Origin: Maniola hyperantus
Taxonomy: Eukaryota; Arthropoda; Insecta; Lepidoptera; Nymphalidae
Direction: 5' to 3'
Length of the DNA stretch: 64,000 bases
Assembly (NCBI RefSeq): GCF_902806685.2
Contig: NC_048561.1
Coordinates: 7,467,439-7,531,438, forward strand
This document shows positions 54,621-64,000 of the stretch, piece by piece. Every line of letters begins with the position of its first letter. Positions within the stretch are counted from its first letter, which is position 1. Position numbers and translations under genes: made by a program. The notes below the pieces were generated by a model that was given only the letters and a program-made list of their open reading frames with translations, ran no database searches and was not told where the DNA came from.

Positions 54621-54904
54621 ATTTGTACGCCTCACATAGGCATGAAATAGAGTGACATAAAAATTTGTACCCCTCACATAGGCATGAAATAGAGTGACAT
54701 AAAAATTCGTACGCCTCACATAGGCATGAAATAGAGTGACATAAAAATTTGTACGCCTCACATAGGCATGAAATAGAGTGACATAAAAATTTGTACGCCT
54801 CACATAGGCATGAAATAGAGTGACATAAAAATTGTACCAACACCTTACATATACCTACCTATTTCAACAAATAAATAGATTTTGATTTTGATTTTGATTT
54901 TGAT
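54621..54904. repeat. 5 x 42-bp tandem repeat followed by a GATTTT tail
   Basis: The unit starts ATTTGTACGCCTCACATAGG and recurs at 54621, 54663, 54705, 54747 and 54789. After a short unique part comes AAATAAATAGATTTTGATTT and more GATTTT units, the kind of simple tail that ends LINE insertions. Because 42 is divisible by 3, repetitive frames stay open on the minus strand, but I do not regard them as genes. Confidence 0.85.
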
Positions 54905-54997
54905 TTAAAAGTCTAAACTGGAACGGCAAATCCTGCCAAAATATGGGGGTACACTCATTGAACTAATAATCAGTGGGTACAGTACGCAGCCGAAATT

Positions 54998-55131
54998 AAT
55001 GTACATCGGTCTTTAGAATGACATTTCGGTTTTGTAGAGCATTGTCTCTGTCACTCATACCTATATGACGTTTTGTCGGTCTCAGCGACAGAGACAGTGC
55101 TCTACAAATTTGCTAAAGGTCGATGTACATT
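54998..55131. mobile_element. Fold-back MITE, family C copy 3 (best copy)
   Basis: The arms AATGTACATCGGTCTTTAG and GCTAAAGGTCGATGTACATT are inverted. Inside, TTGTAGAGCATTGTCTCTGT pairs with ACAGAGACAGTGCTCTACAA. It would form an almost complete stem. Confidence 0.8.
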
Positions 55132-55882
55132 ACTTTCATCCGCGTGCTGTACGCAATGCCCATAAATGGAACCACAAGTAAAGTTCACTCGCCTTCGTGA
55201 GTTGCAAGAACTGTATATGTGTATATAAACAATAGTAAAGCCTTCCCGAAGGCTCAGCATTCCAGTAAAGTGAGCATATTTCCCGGTCAACTAAGTTTGC
55301 ACCCTAATTTATCAAACGCAGGTCACAAAGCTTCGACCCCCGACCCCCGACCCCACAAATATATCAAAATCAATGAACCCGTCACCGACACGCCACCGAC
55401 TACACCCACCACCGTGGTGTCATGGTGCTCTGATATTAATGATACTTGATATGTCATAACCAGATTATGGCCCTGATTCTCTAGTCTCTCTCTAAACTAA
55501 ATTTAGAGTATCTGCATCCTTTTCTTTTTACTAATGCTAAAAAAGGAACGGAACATGACTTTAAAGACTCTAAATTTTAGTGCACAATACAAATTTAAAC
55601 AGTAGGTTCGCGACTGCGCGCTAAAATCACGGGTTTTACCATCTAAAAATTAAATTTAGAACTGTCAAACTGCGTCTGTCCTTTTCATATTACATTAGTA
55701 AGAAGAGGATGCGAATACTCTAAAATTAGAAAGACAAAGGAATCGGTGCTGACATACTAGTTGGCTCACCCCGCTTAACTCGAGTCAAATTTTTGAAAAT
55801 CGGTGAGAGGGTGGTCAATTTCCATAAATCCTGAAACACGGCACGTGTTGCTCAAAAGCCTGAATATCAATTTTTTCATTTA
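55132..55882. other. Spacer, no gene seen
   Basis: A GACCCCC triple run is at about 55336-55352. Frames here (76 residues at most) show no family features. Confidence 0.45.
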
Positions 55883-56095
55883 GATACAAGTTAGCCCTTG
55901 ACCGCAATCTCACCTGGCGGTAAGTGATGATGCAGTCGAAGATGAAATCGGGCTAACCTGAAAGGTGTATGGCGGATATTTTATTATTTTAACCAACACC
56001 GCTTTGGTTTCTACACGGCATCGTACCGAAACGCTAAATCGCTTGGCGGAACGGCTTTGCCGGTAGGTAACTAGCTATGGCCGAAGCCACCAACC
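55883..56095 (-). mobile_element. S2 (Metulj-like) SINE, 3' two-thirds
   Basis: The plus strand begins ACAAGTTAGCCCTTGACCGC. It continues 'AAGTGATGATGCAGTCGAAG', CACGGCATCGTACCGAAACG and GGCTTTGCCGGTAGG, and is cut before the tRNA head. A + strand S2 tail scrap ('AGGTGAGATTGCAGTCAAGG') is at about 56360-56395. Confidence 0.65.
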
Positions 56096-57167
56096 AGAAA
56101 ATATCATAATATGAGAATTTCACGTGATCTGACCCCTACCTGATGACCTCATTTAACATAATATAATACATATAACATACTAGCAGTCCACCTGCGCGTC
56201 CGTTCGTTGCGCAGCCTTGTATGACGTGTCGAGTTACTTGCATATGTAAGTATAGTTAAGTACACTTATGTGGCCGGATCGAGTGTCCACCACACTGCGC
56301 ACTGCGCACATAGACAATGCACTAACTCTACTTATGTTTGTGTTTGTGGTGTTTTTTCACAGGTGAGATTGCAGTCAAGGACTAACTTGCATCTGAACAA
56401 AAAAATATCGACGACTGAAATACAATAAGAAAAAATTATATTAGAAAATCATTAAAAAAAATTAAATGAAATTTCTCATTTCTTTTACCGTCTGTTGCGA
56501 TGTCTAGCTGGGAAATTAATAATACTTAATTGTTCATAATTATGTACGGAACCTTAAAACAGCGAGACTCTACTTGCACTTGAATCGATTTTTGAAGTAA
56601 TTTTTATTATATTTAATCTCTTCAGTTGAAAACAAACAGCCCTAATTCCTATATAAAAGGCCCTTTCTTTTACGTAGAAGAACGTACTTCTCATAATCTT
56701 CAAGTTCAGGAGACAAACTCAAAAGTGTTCGAAAATCACTTTTAAGTGTACGCGTATTATCACCGCATCTTAAATACAACGCCATCTATCGGGAACATCT
56801 CAAACCGGTGAAGAACACTTGAATTTAATACTGATTCAACCAATTTTAGTCCTTATACATAAGTGATAAAGGTGAGATTTGCGTGAGATATGTTAGTTGT
56901 AAACAGGAAGTTGTCGAGTGTACTTATTTATGCATATAACCCTTGAAATTGTGTAGAAATTCATGAATTTTAATGCCGCCATCTATTGGCAATGCTGTGT
57001 AAGGTAAGGACATTTTAAAATTGCCTATTTTGCACGTAGGGAAATCTCTAGAGCCTTTCTAGAGTTATTTTGAACCGACTTCCTAAAAAGGAGGAATTTC
57101 AAACGACAAAATCGGTTAAGCAGACTGTTAAAAGTTAACAGACAAATACACTTTCGTATTTATAAAT
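56096..57167. other. Spacer, no gene seen
   Basis: It holds two CGCCATCTAT words (56780 and 56977) about 200 bp apart and an ACCGACTTCC repeat piece near 57073. Otherwise unassigned. Confidence 0.45.
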
Positions 57168-57392
57168 TACTAGCTGATGCCCGCGACTTCGTCTGCGTGA
57201 GTTTCGGTTTTTAAAAATCCCGTGGGAACTCTTTGATTTCCCGGGATAAAAGTAGCCCGTGTCCTTCCCTGGGATGCAAGCTAACTCTGTACCAAATTTC
57301 ATAAAAACCTGTTGAAGGGATGGGCCGTGAAAAGCTAGCAGATTGACAGACAGACAGACAAATACACTTTCGTATTTACAATATTAGTATGA
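57168..57392 (+). mobile_element. T2 element, near full length
   Basis: It runs from ACTAGCTGATGCCCGCGACT, through ATCCCGTGGGAACTCTTTGA, TCCCGGGATAAAAGTAGCCC and AACTCTGTACCAAATTTCAT, to 'TTTCGTATTTACAATATTAG'. The segment that expanded into the 41-bp minisatellite in Rbp6 intron 1 corresponds to the part before 'CTCTGTACCAAAT'. Confidence 0.75.
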
Positions 57393-57462
57393 ATATGGAA
57401 TAATATACACTCTATATACTATACATTAGTATGCATATCACAGGATTTTTATGAAACCATTC

Positions 57463-57790
57463 ATCATCATCATCATCATCACCATGAACCCATCGCCGGC
57501 TCACTACTGAGAACAGGTCTCCTCTCAGAATGAGAAGTGTTTGGCATAGTCTACCACGTTGACCAAGTGCGAATTGTTAAACTTCACTTCATACACCTTT
57601 GAGAACATTATGGAGAACTCTCAGGCATGCAGGTTTCCTCACGATGTTTTCCTTTACCGTTAAAGCAAGAATAATTATATTTAATTGCTTAAAATGCGCA
57701 AAGCTCCGAAAAGTTATAGGTGCGTGGCCGGGATCGAATCTCTGACCTCCCGAATCACCATCTTCTTCCGACGCCACTAGGTCCTAGGAT
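57463..57790 (-). mobile_element. S3 SINE, full length with tRNA head
   Basis: From the minus strand: a tRNA-type head with CTAGTGGCGTCGGAAGAAGA and a degenerate B-box (AGATTCGATCCC), 'CGGCCACGCACC', a body with TAACGGTAAAGGAAAACATC and GAGAACATTAT, then GTAGTGAGCCGGCGATGGGT and a (GAT)n tail. It is the best copy for defining S3. The GAT-repeat tail suggests RTE-clade machinery. Confidence 0.75.
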
Positions 57791-58265
57791 ATCACCGCTT
57801 GAGTTTACTTTATTCACAACCTGTGGCTATTAAATCAAACGCACATGTTCATGTAGTACATGGTATCATAACGTAGCGTGTGTCGTAGCAGTTGCGTAGA
57901 CACGCTACGACGCTACGGCGTCGGCCGTTGCCAAATACATGGCACGTGCTTTGCGGTATTGTACGAGCTTGAGTCATAGTTACTGTTATGTACAACTTAC
58001 AAGGTATTGCTTATGGTTTATGAGTGTCTAGTACTTTGGAGTCCAGCAGGCCGATTCAGAACACTTCGATAACATAATTACCGATCGATTCGGTAAGTTG
58101 TCGTACGATAAGATGTATTTTCAATTCAGAATAACCGTATCGACAGTAAAGTTGTCGAAACCGAAACCGAATCGAACTTACGTAGATATCGTACGATTAC
58201 GACTATCAAACGCTATTCACAACAACTTAATCGAATAAGATTATCCGAACGTCCGATAATTTTGG

Positions 58266-59048
58266 ATGATTACTTATCGAAAGTTAAATACGTTAAATAT
58301 ACTAGTACACTGGCTATCATCGATCAATTTAAAAGTCAATTTAGAGAAAACAAACGTGATCCAATTTTTAAAATATAAACAAAGTCCTTTAAATCTAGAA
58401 GTTACGCATGGCGTTAATAAAATAGATAAAATAACAGATATAAATTTTCTTGGAATGACAATAGATACATATTTAAACTGGAAAGCCCATATTCTAAAAG
58501 TTAACAAAAAAATATCAAGTTATTGTTTCGCTCTATCGGTTTTATCAAATATTACATCTGAACAAATTACAAAAAATGGCTATTATGGTTATATATACCC
58601 TCTATTAACATACGGCGTTATATTCTGGGGAAACTCTGTAAATGTACAGTCCACCTTTATTCTACAGAAAAAATGTTTAAGAATTATTTATAACATAAAA
58701 TCTGATCAATCTGTTAGAAATGTATTTATAGATAAAAAGTATCTTACCTTATCTTGTATATATATTTTGGAACTATGCATATTTATTAGAAACAACACTG
58801 AGTATTTTGTGGGAAATAACACAAAAAGAGACAACTTGCGTACAAAATATAAATACAACATAATTGTACCCCAAAATAACTGCTACACTTTCTCAAAAAG
58901 CGCATTTGCATTTGGTATTAAAAATTTTAATCATTTACCACTCAATATTAAAAAAACAGAAGGCAATATGTTTAAAAATAAATTAAGAAATTGGTTAATT
59001 AGTAAGGCCTTTTATAATGTTAATGAGTATTTTTATGAAAATTATTGA
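58266..59048 (+). CDS. LINE reverse transcriptase, C-terminal 260 residues, uninterrupted
   Basis: It encodes the part of a non-LTR retrotransposon ORF2 that follows the polymerase palm. LKVNLEKTNVIQF is the post-YADD segment, NFLGMTID..LNWKAHI the thumb-type motif, and YGVIFWGNS..LQKKCLRIIYN the familiar C-terminal block. The end is NVNEYFYENY and a stop. The frame is open throughout with no internal stop, so the insertion is fairly young, but it is 5'-truncated, lacks the endonuclease and the catalytic YADD, and cannot be active. The first ATG is not the native start. Clade (CR1/L2/jockey-like) not resolved. Confidence 0.75.
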   Translation: MITYRKLNTLNILVHWLSSINLKVNLEKTNVIQFLKYKQSPLNLEVTHGVNKIDKITDINFLGMTIDTYLNWKAHILKVNKKISSYCFALSVLSNITSEQITKNGYYGYIYPLLTYGVIFWGNSVNVQSTFILQKKCLRIIYNIKSDQSVRNVFIDKKYLTLSCIYILELCIFIRNNTEYFVGNNTKRDNLRTKYKYNIIVPQNNCYTFSKSAFAFGIKNFNHLPLNIKKTEGNMFKNKLRNWLISKAFYNVNEYFYENY

Positions 59049-59258
59049 TGTAAGTATAGTATGTAAGTACCTAGGTAGTGTTTTTTAGTTTAGTAAACAA
59101 AATAGTTAAAAATTGTAATAATAAAAAATTGTATGTAACCAGTATTGCACGCCACAAAGTGGCAAACTGTTAGAACTTTATAACAAGTATAACACCTAAT
59201 GTACCTACACAGTTAATGCAATAAAATTTATTCTATTCTATTCTATTCTATTCTATAA
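59049..59258 (+). mobile_element. 3' UTR and TTCTA-repeat tail of the LINE
   Basis: After the stop there is about 170 bp of 3' UTR, then TGCAATAAAATTTATTCTAT and four or five TTCTA units to about 59256. An AATAAA signal lies just before the tail. It marks the right edge of the LINE insertion. Confidence 0.7.
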
Positions 59259-59407
59259 AGCTACAGGGCATCGGATATCCTACGTACCGCGTTAGATATT
59301 GCTATTTCGTAAAAAAAAATGTTCGGGGCCACAATTTTAAGGAGTCTTAAGAAGATGAAACGAAGACTATACAAGTCTTCTGAGACTTTAATAATTATGC
59401 AAAAATA

Positions 59408-59912
59408 AAAAAATCGGTCAAGTGCGAATCAGACTCACGCACGAAGGGTTCCGTGGAATGGTACGGAACTTCCGTCCCATCGTACTAGAGTTTTTATTAA
59501 TTTTTAACTAGCTTATGCTCGCGACTTCATCCGCGTGGACTACACAAATTACAAACCCCTATTTCACCCCCTTAGGGGTTGAATTTTCAAAAATCCTCTT
59601 AGCGGATGCCTACATCATAATAGCTATCTGCATGCCAAATTTCAGCCCGATCTGTCCAGTAGTTTGAGCTGTGCGTTGATAGATCAGTCAGTCAGTCAGT
59701 CAGTCAGTCACCTTTTTCTTTTATATATTTAGATTTTCATGGCGACTATTTTGAAATTTATATTATTTGTTGTATAGTGGCAATAGAAATACACATTCAA
59801 GGAAAATTCAACTCTCTACCTATTATAGTTCACGAGATACAGACCGCTGAAAGACGGACGGACTGTGGAGTAATAAAATCCCGTTGGCACACTTCGGGTA
59901 CGGAACTCTAAA
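59408..59912. mobile_element. T3 element interrupted by a T1 copy
   Basis: The T3 start 'GGTCAAGTGCGAATCAGACT' is at about 59417 and the end CGGGTACGGAACTCTAAAAA at about 59897. From 59508 to 59733 a T1 element (ACTAGCTTATGCTCGCGACT to a 5-6 unit GTCA tail) sits inside. This gives a third nesting level inside the 58045-60345 element. Confidence 0.6.
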
Positions 59913-60344
59913 AACCGCCCGAAAAAATTTACAATTCAAACTTAAAATTGATTGACAGATGTTTGACATCTGTGTGGTATTTACGAGGATAGCTTTAATA
60001 AAAACTTAAAACTGTAGTAGTAACTATATTTCGATGTTTTTCTTTTGAAATCAACAATTTATTAGGTTATCATTTTAAATTATGACTTTAGTTGCCTTCA
60101 GGATGAAAAGTAATTTATTAATGATTAACATGAATTTAAAAACAAGTAAAATTTTGGTAAAACAGCATACTTTGTAAATGCTCATGTAATCGCACTGTAT
60201 TTTATCGATAACGATACCGTAATCGACATCGAATCGTATCCTTCTATCAAACGTTCTGAATTGCACGACAAAAAAATTTCGATACGAGATCGATACCAAA
60301 TCGTATCGACACGGTATGTTATCGAAGGGTTCTGAATCGCCCTG

Positions 60345-60550
60345 CAGGGGTGTTACGGATATTCACATCCGCATCCGCAAATGCGGAACATCCGCATCCG
60401 CATCAATTAATGCGGAGCTTTTACGGATGCGGATTCATATTTGCACCAATTAACGACCTGCAACGGAAGTGGGCGGAGCTGGAGTGGAGTGGTGGAGTGC
60501 AATTGCAAAGAAAATTTCTTCTAAAAAAAAAATCCTGTTTCAGGATTATA
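60345..60550 (+). mobile_element. hAT-like element end (weak)
   Basis: It begins CAGGGGTGTTACGGATATTC at the exact point where the previous inverted repeat ends. CAGGGGTG-type starts are common at hAT termini. The next 80 bp is built of GCGGATGCGGAT-type words on alternating strands. No right end was found. Confidence 0.4.
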
Positions 60551-60599
60551 GCAAATTAAGGTTTTGGTTTGATTTGGACTTCCGCAAAGTAACGCCTGC

Positions 60600-61600
60600 T
60601 TCTATAAAACAAATTTTTATTTATTTTTAGGCATAATAGTTTTTGAATTATCGTGCAAAACGTCGATAAAATACGATTGTAATACGAAACCCTCGGTACG
60701 CGAGCCTGACTCGCACTTGACCGGTTTTTTTATTTCTTTTGGCATACGGAACCCTTGTTAGCATCCGCAAAGAAGGCTCATCAAAGGAGCCAGTACAAAG
60801 ACGTACCAGCTAAGCCGGGGTCGACACACACACGAGTGTAGAACGTGTGAGTATAACTGGATCAATAGTGTAGGAAGACCCACAAATCCCGCCTAACTAC
60901 GACTTCTTGTGTCTTATGGACGCCTGGTACAATGCGTACAAAATGAGTTCTCACCCGCCATGTTGACTGTCATCTCAAAAGTACGGTCCTTTTTTAAAGG
61001 TGAACCGAACTTTTTAGGGTTCCGTAGCCAAATAACGGAAACCTTATAGATTCGTCATGTCTGTCTGTCTGTCCATCCGTATGTCACAGCCACTTTTCTC
61101 CGAAACTATAAAAGCTATACTGTTGAAACTTGTTAAGTAGATGTATTCTGTGAACCGCATTAAGATTTTTACACAAAAATTGAAAAAAAAAAACCATAAA
61201 TTTTGGGGTTCCCCATACTTAGAACTGAAACTCAATTTTTTTTTTATCAAACCCATACGTGTGGGGTATGTATGGATAGGTCTTCAAAAATGATATTGAG
61301 GTTTCTTAGATAATTTTTTTCTAATTATTACGCAAACTTAAAACTAAAGCTACGAGGGTTCCTAATAAGGGATAAACTGAATAGTTTGCGCGAGAGACAC
61401 TTCGAAAATCCAAAGTGGTAAAATGTGTCGTTGTCGTCCCCCCCCCCCGTAACTTCTTAAAATAAGAGAATGATAAAACTAAAAAAAAATATATGATGTA
61501 AATTACCATGCAAACTTCCACCGAAAATTGGGTTGAACGAGATCTAGATCTACGGAACCCTCAGTGCGCGAGTCTGATTCGCACTTGGCCGGTTTTTTCT
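60600..61600. mobile_element. T3 fragment, MITE B piece and long-form T3
   Basis: 60600-60735 is a short T3 end (CCTGACTCGCACTTGACCGG). 60933-60998 matches one arm of MITE B (TACAAAATGAGTTCTCACCC). 61012-61600 is the inverted partner of the long T3 at 53752-54292, from AGGGTTCCGTAGCCAAATAA to GATTCGCACTTGGCCGG. Confidence 0.6.
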
Positions 61601-61639
61601 TTACAAGGAATATTTCGCATTGTTAATAGTGTTTATCAA

Positions 61640-61950
61640 GTTGTTAAGAGTGGATACGACAATAGCGCAACGGGTGGGGTTTGAACCGTCAGTAGTTTGA
61701 ACCGTCCGCGTCAGTAGTTTGAACCGTCCGCGTCAGTAGTTTGAACCGTCCGCGTCAGTAGTTTGAACCGTCCGCGTCAGTAGTTTGAACCGTCCGCGTC
61801 AGTAGTTTGAACCGTCCGCGTCAGTAGTTTGAACCGTCCGCGTCAGTAGTTTGAACCGTCCGCGTCAGTAGTTTGAACCGTCCGCGTCAGTAGTTCGAGC
61901 TGAGCGTATCATCATCGTAGATCAGTCAGCTTTTCTTTTATATTTAGAAT
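61640..61950. repeat. 9 x 22-bp minisatellite at an S1-T1 junction
   Basis: Nine identical 22-base units (61691-61888) start AGTAGTTTGAACCGTCCGCG. On the left is the minus-strand S1 SINE (GTGGGGTTTGAACCG). On the right T1 resumes (AGTAGTTCGAGCTGAGCG, GATCAGTCAG, TTTATATTTAGA). The unit combines the S1 word TTTGAACCG with the T1 word CCGTCCAGTAGTTTGA. Confidence 0.9.
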
Positions 61951-62216
61951 ACTTTTTAATTTAAATTTTTTATTACTAGAACTAAAATACTTTCTTGATA
62001 CTAAAATCTTTCTTATTAAACTCATAGAGTACTTTGAACGATAAAAGGTCTTCGTAACGTCAAATTAAATCTTCCATTTTACTCACGATCATTACGGGTC
62101 CCTTACCACGTGTTGAAGAGTGACGATAACTCGATAGTAACTCGATTTTAACTTTAAATGTGATTTCAATGTGCAAGATGTGACACCTTAGATAGATATA
62201 GTACCTATAATTATAA

Positions 62217-62330
62217 TCATGATCAACCCATCGCTGGGTCGCTACTGATCATTCAGAAAGAGAAGTCTGCCACGCTGGCACAGTGCAGATTGGCAGACTT
62301 CACACTCCCTTGAGTATATTATGAAGAAAT
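62217..62330 (-). mobile_element. S3 SINE fragment
   Basis: ATGATCAACCCATCGCTGGG, GCCACGCTGGCACAGTGCAG and 'TTGGCAGACTTCACACTCCC' are S3 words in order. Degenerate. Confidence 0.55.
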
Positions 62331-62692
62331 AATATACATGTACCATATCCAAGCAAAAAAAATAAATGATTATGATTATGAAACTCGACTATCAACGCTC
62401 TTAGTTTTTTTTGAATTCACAAAATATTCAATTATGTACATTGAAATACACAATCTGTCATCCTTTGAAAACTATAGAAGTAGTAAGTACCTATAATATC
62501 GCGTAAATAATATTTATGATTATTGTTTATGAAGTGAATTTATTACAAGTCTTTAATTGACAATTTTTCGGGACAAACATAATATTTTCTTATACTCAGT
62601 ACTCTAGAGGTTCATGAATGGTTGTTGACTTTAAAATATATACCTATTCAAACTATAAACAATCAGACTTTATGCGTCTATCGAGATGAAAT
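62331..62692. other. AT-rich spacer, no gene seen
   Basis: Nothing recognisable between the S3 fragment and the S1 SINE. Confidence 0.5.
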
Positions 62693-62872
62693 TAGAGCGT
62701 CAATAGCTCAACGGTTGAGGAGCGGACTGAATTTAGAAAGGTCGGCGGTTCAAACCCCGCCCGTTGCACTATTGTCGTACCTACTCCTAGCACAAGCTTT
62801 ACGCTTAGTTGGAGAGGAAAGGGGAATATTAGTCCTGATTAGCATGGCTAATATTTTCTTAAAAAAAAATAC
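62693..62872 (+). mobile_element. S1 SINE, full-length copy
   Basis: The tRNA head has 'AATAGCTCAACGGTTGAGGA' and B-box GGTTCAAACC. The body TGTCGTACCTACTCCTAGCA, GTTGGAGAGGAAAGGGGAAT and 'TAGCATGGCTAATATTTTCT' is followed by a poly(A) run. This is the best copy for defining S1. Confidence 0.8.
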
Positions 62873-63251
62873 AATCGAGTTCGAATAGACAACACATAGT
62901 ACCACCCAAAAATGTCAATTACAAGCGCAGGTGATAACATATAAAGAAAGACACGTACAAAGTTCAGGGTTCGATTCCCGACAAAGCATTCTATACCTTA
63001 TTACTGAACCAATAGGGTTTATTACCGTTTGGAAGGTTGTTTTTGCAATATGTGATCCAAATAGTGGCATATAAACTTCAAGTAGACTGTTTAAGACCAA
63101 TTTAGTTTCTAATTTATGTTCCAAGTAATTAAATCTTTTGACTTCGAGGCTTATTAAATACTAGTTTATTTGGCTACGTCTATATTTTGACGTTCTCTAT
63201 GTTTTGGCAGTCTCGGATTCTATTCTGGGTTGAGTCAATCAAAGAGGTAAG
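62873..63251. other. Spacer, no gene seen
   Basis: It contains a tRNA-head-like 'AGGGTTCGATTCCCGACAAA' word near 62966, possibly the B-box of another SINE scrap. Confidence 0.4.
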
Positions 63252-63690
63252 ATGGCCGATGGTAGGCAGAATGCGTACAAAATGAGTTCTAACGCGCCAT
63301 TTTAACTTTATNNNNNNNNNNNNNNNNNNNNNNNNNNNNNNNNNNNNNNNNNNNNNNNNNNNNNNNNNNNNNNNNNNNNNNNNNNNNNNNNNNNNNNNNN
63401 NNNNNNNNNNNNNNNNNNNNNNNNNNNNNNNNNNNNNNNNNNNNNNNNNNNNNNNNNNNNNNNNNNNNNNNNNNNNNNNNNNNNNNNNNNNNNNNNNNNN
63501 NNNNNNNNNNNATGGACGATGGTAGGTAGAATGCGTACAAAATGAGTTCTCACGCGCCATTTTAACTTTATATGTATGTCATGTCACAAGTACGATTTTA
63601 TTGCTTATTTTCATAGAGATAGTATTCATCCAAGCTTATTTTACAGTTGCTTTTGACATGACAGTAAATTTGACACATAGTTTGACTGGT
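63252..63690. mobile_element. MITE family B copies around an assembly gap
   Basis: 63312-63511 is exactly 200 N. The 60 bases before it (63252-63311) and after it (63512-63571) agree at 57 positions, and both carry the B-family arm TACAAAATGAGTTCT and CGCGCCATTTTAACTTTAT. The right copy continues to the opposite arm (TTTTGACATGACAG) near 63655. Confidence 0.7.
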
Positions 63691-63818
63691 GGAAGGTCTT
63701 CCAACGCTGCGTCTTCCGGTGCGAGGTCGCCATTCCAGCACCTTGGGACCCCAACGTCTATCGGTTGTACGAACTATGTGCCCTGCCCATTGCCACTTTA
63801 GCGAAAATACTACGAACT

Positions 63819-64000
63819 AGCTTATGCTCGCGACTTCGTCCGCGTGGACTACACAAACAAACCCCTATTTCACCCCCCTTAGGGGTTGAATTTCAAAAAT
63901 CCTTTCTTAGCGGACGCCTACGTCATAATAGCTATCTGCATGCCAAATTTTAGCCCGATCCGTCCAGTAGTTTGAGCTGTGCGTTGATAGATCAGTCAGT
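63819..64000 (+). mobile_element. T1 element running off the window
   Basis: It starts ACTAGCTTATGCTCGCGACT and reaches 'GATAGATCAGTCAGT' at the window end. It is nearly identical to 47965-48183. Confidence 0.7.

Larger units (their letters stand above)
58045..60345. mobile_element. Inverted-repeat element split by later insertions
   Basis: The left end AGCAGGCCGATTCAGAACAC (then TTCGATAACATA) and the complement of the right end (GCAGGGCGATTCAGAACCC, TTCGATAACATA) match over about 32 bp with two or three differences. The arms (58045-58260 and about 60190-60345) are ATCG-rich and related. Between them lie a LINE fragment and T3/T1 copies. I infer a MITE of a few hundred bp that received later insertions. 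Confidence 0.6.

Noticed and set aside
54588..54843. Two minus-strand frames of repeated 14-residue units
   Set aside because: They come from a 42-bp tandem repeat. Frames stay open only because 42 is a multiple of three, and two frames are open at once.
63180..63560. Frames running through the N gap
   Set aside because: They are translated through unknown bases and have no meaning.

Overview
The window looks like nuclear DNA of a lepidopteran (butterfly or moth): AT-rich, very dense in short dispersed repeats, with three tRNA-headed SINE families. One of these resembles the Metulj SINEs known from Heliconius (recalled, not searched). There are no operons, bacterial signals or CRISPR arrays. 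The only host gene I can support is a minus-strand Musashi-family RNA-binding protein, best matched to insect Rbp6. I reconstructed it by hand as three coding exons (22849-23020, 19915-20099, 15050-15733) with compatible phases and GT-AG junctions, giving about 346 residues with two RRM domains.

Layout. 1-14.9 kb: intergenic, rich in fold-back MITEs (four copies of one family in 2.8-5.75 kb), LINE/MITE fragments, an inverted pair of tRNA-like sequences at 11.0-11.3 kb and a small duplication at 12.2 kb. 15.0-23.0 kb: Rbp6. Intron 2 is AT-rich and intron 1 is packed with repeats, including an 18 x 41-bp minisatellite. 23.0-29.4 kb: leader/promoter of Rbp6, then mostly featureless DNA. 29.4-30.4 kb: a GC-rich island with a duplicated splice-acceptor-like segment and a promoter-like patch. 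30.5-64 kb: almost wholly transposon-derived. It holds SINEs, LINE 3' ends with reverse-transcriptase remnants (46.6, 49.5, 51.6 and 58.3-59.0 kb), a 702-bp TIR transposon with a broken DDE transposase (46.99-47.69 kb), a four-unit ~300-bp array (42.0-43.2 kb), several minisatellites, a nested 2.3-kb insertion (58.0-60.3 kb), and a 200-N gap at 63.3 kb flanked by near-identical 60-mers.

For brevity the dispersed families are named here as follows. T1: begins with the 'ACTAGCTTATGCTCGCGAC' motif and ends in GTCA repeats. T2: carries 'CCCGTGGGAACTCTTTGAT' and ends 'CGCATTTATAATATTAGTA'. T3: ends 'ACCGGCCAAGTGCGAGTC' and 'GGTACGGAACCCT'. S1, S2 and S3: tRNA-derived SINEs (S2 is Metulj-like; S3 has a GAT-repeat tail). 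Boundaries of these repeats were set by eye and are approximate.

Nothing here amounts to a clear new biological system. The most interesting structures are tandem arrays that appear to have been seeded inside or at junctions of transposons, one of which multiplies a fixed E-box plus CRE motif pair.
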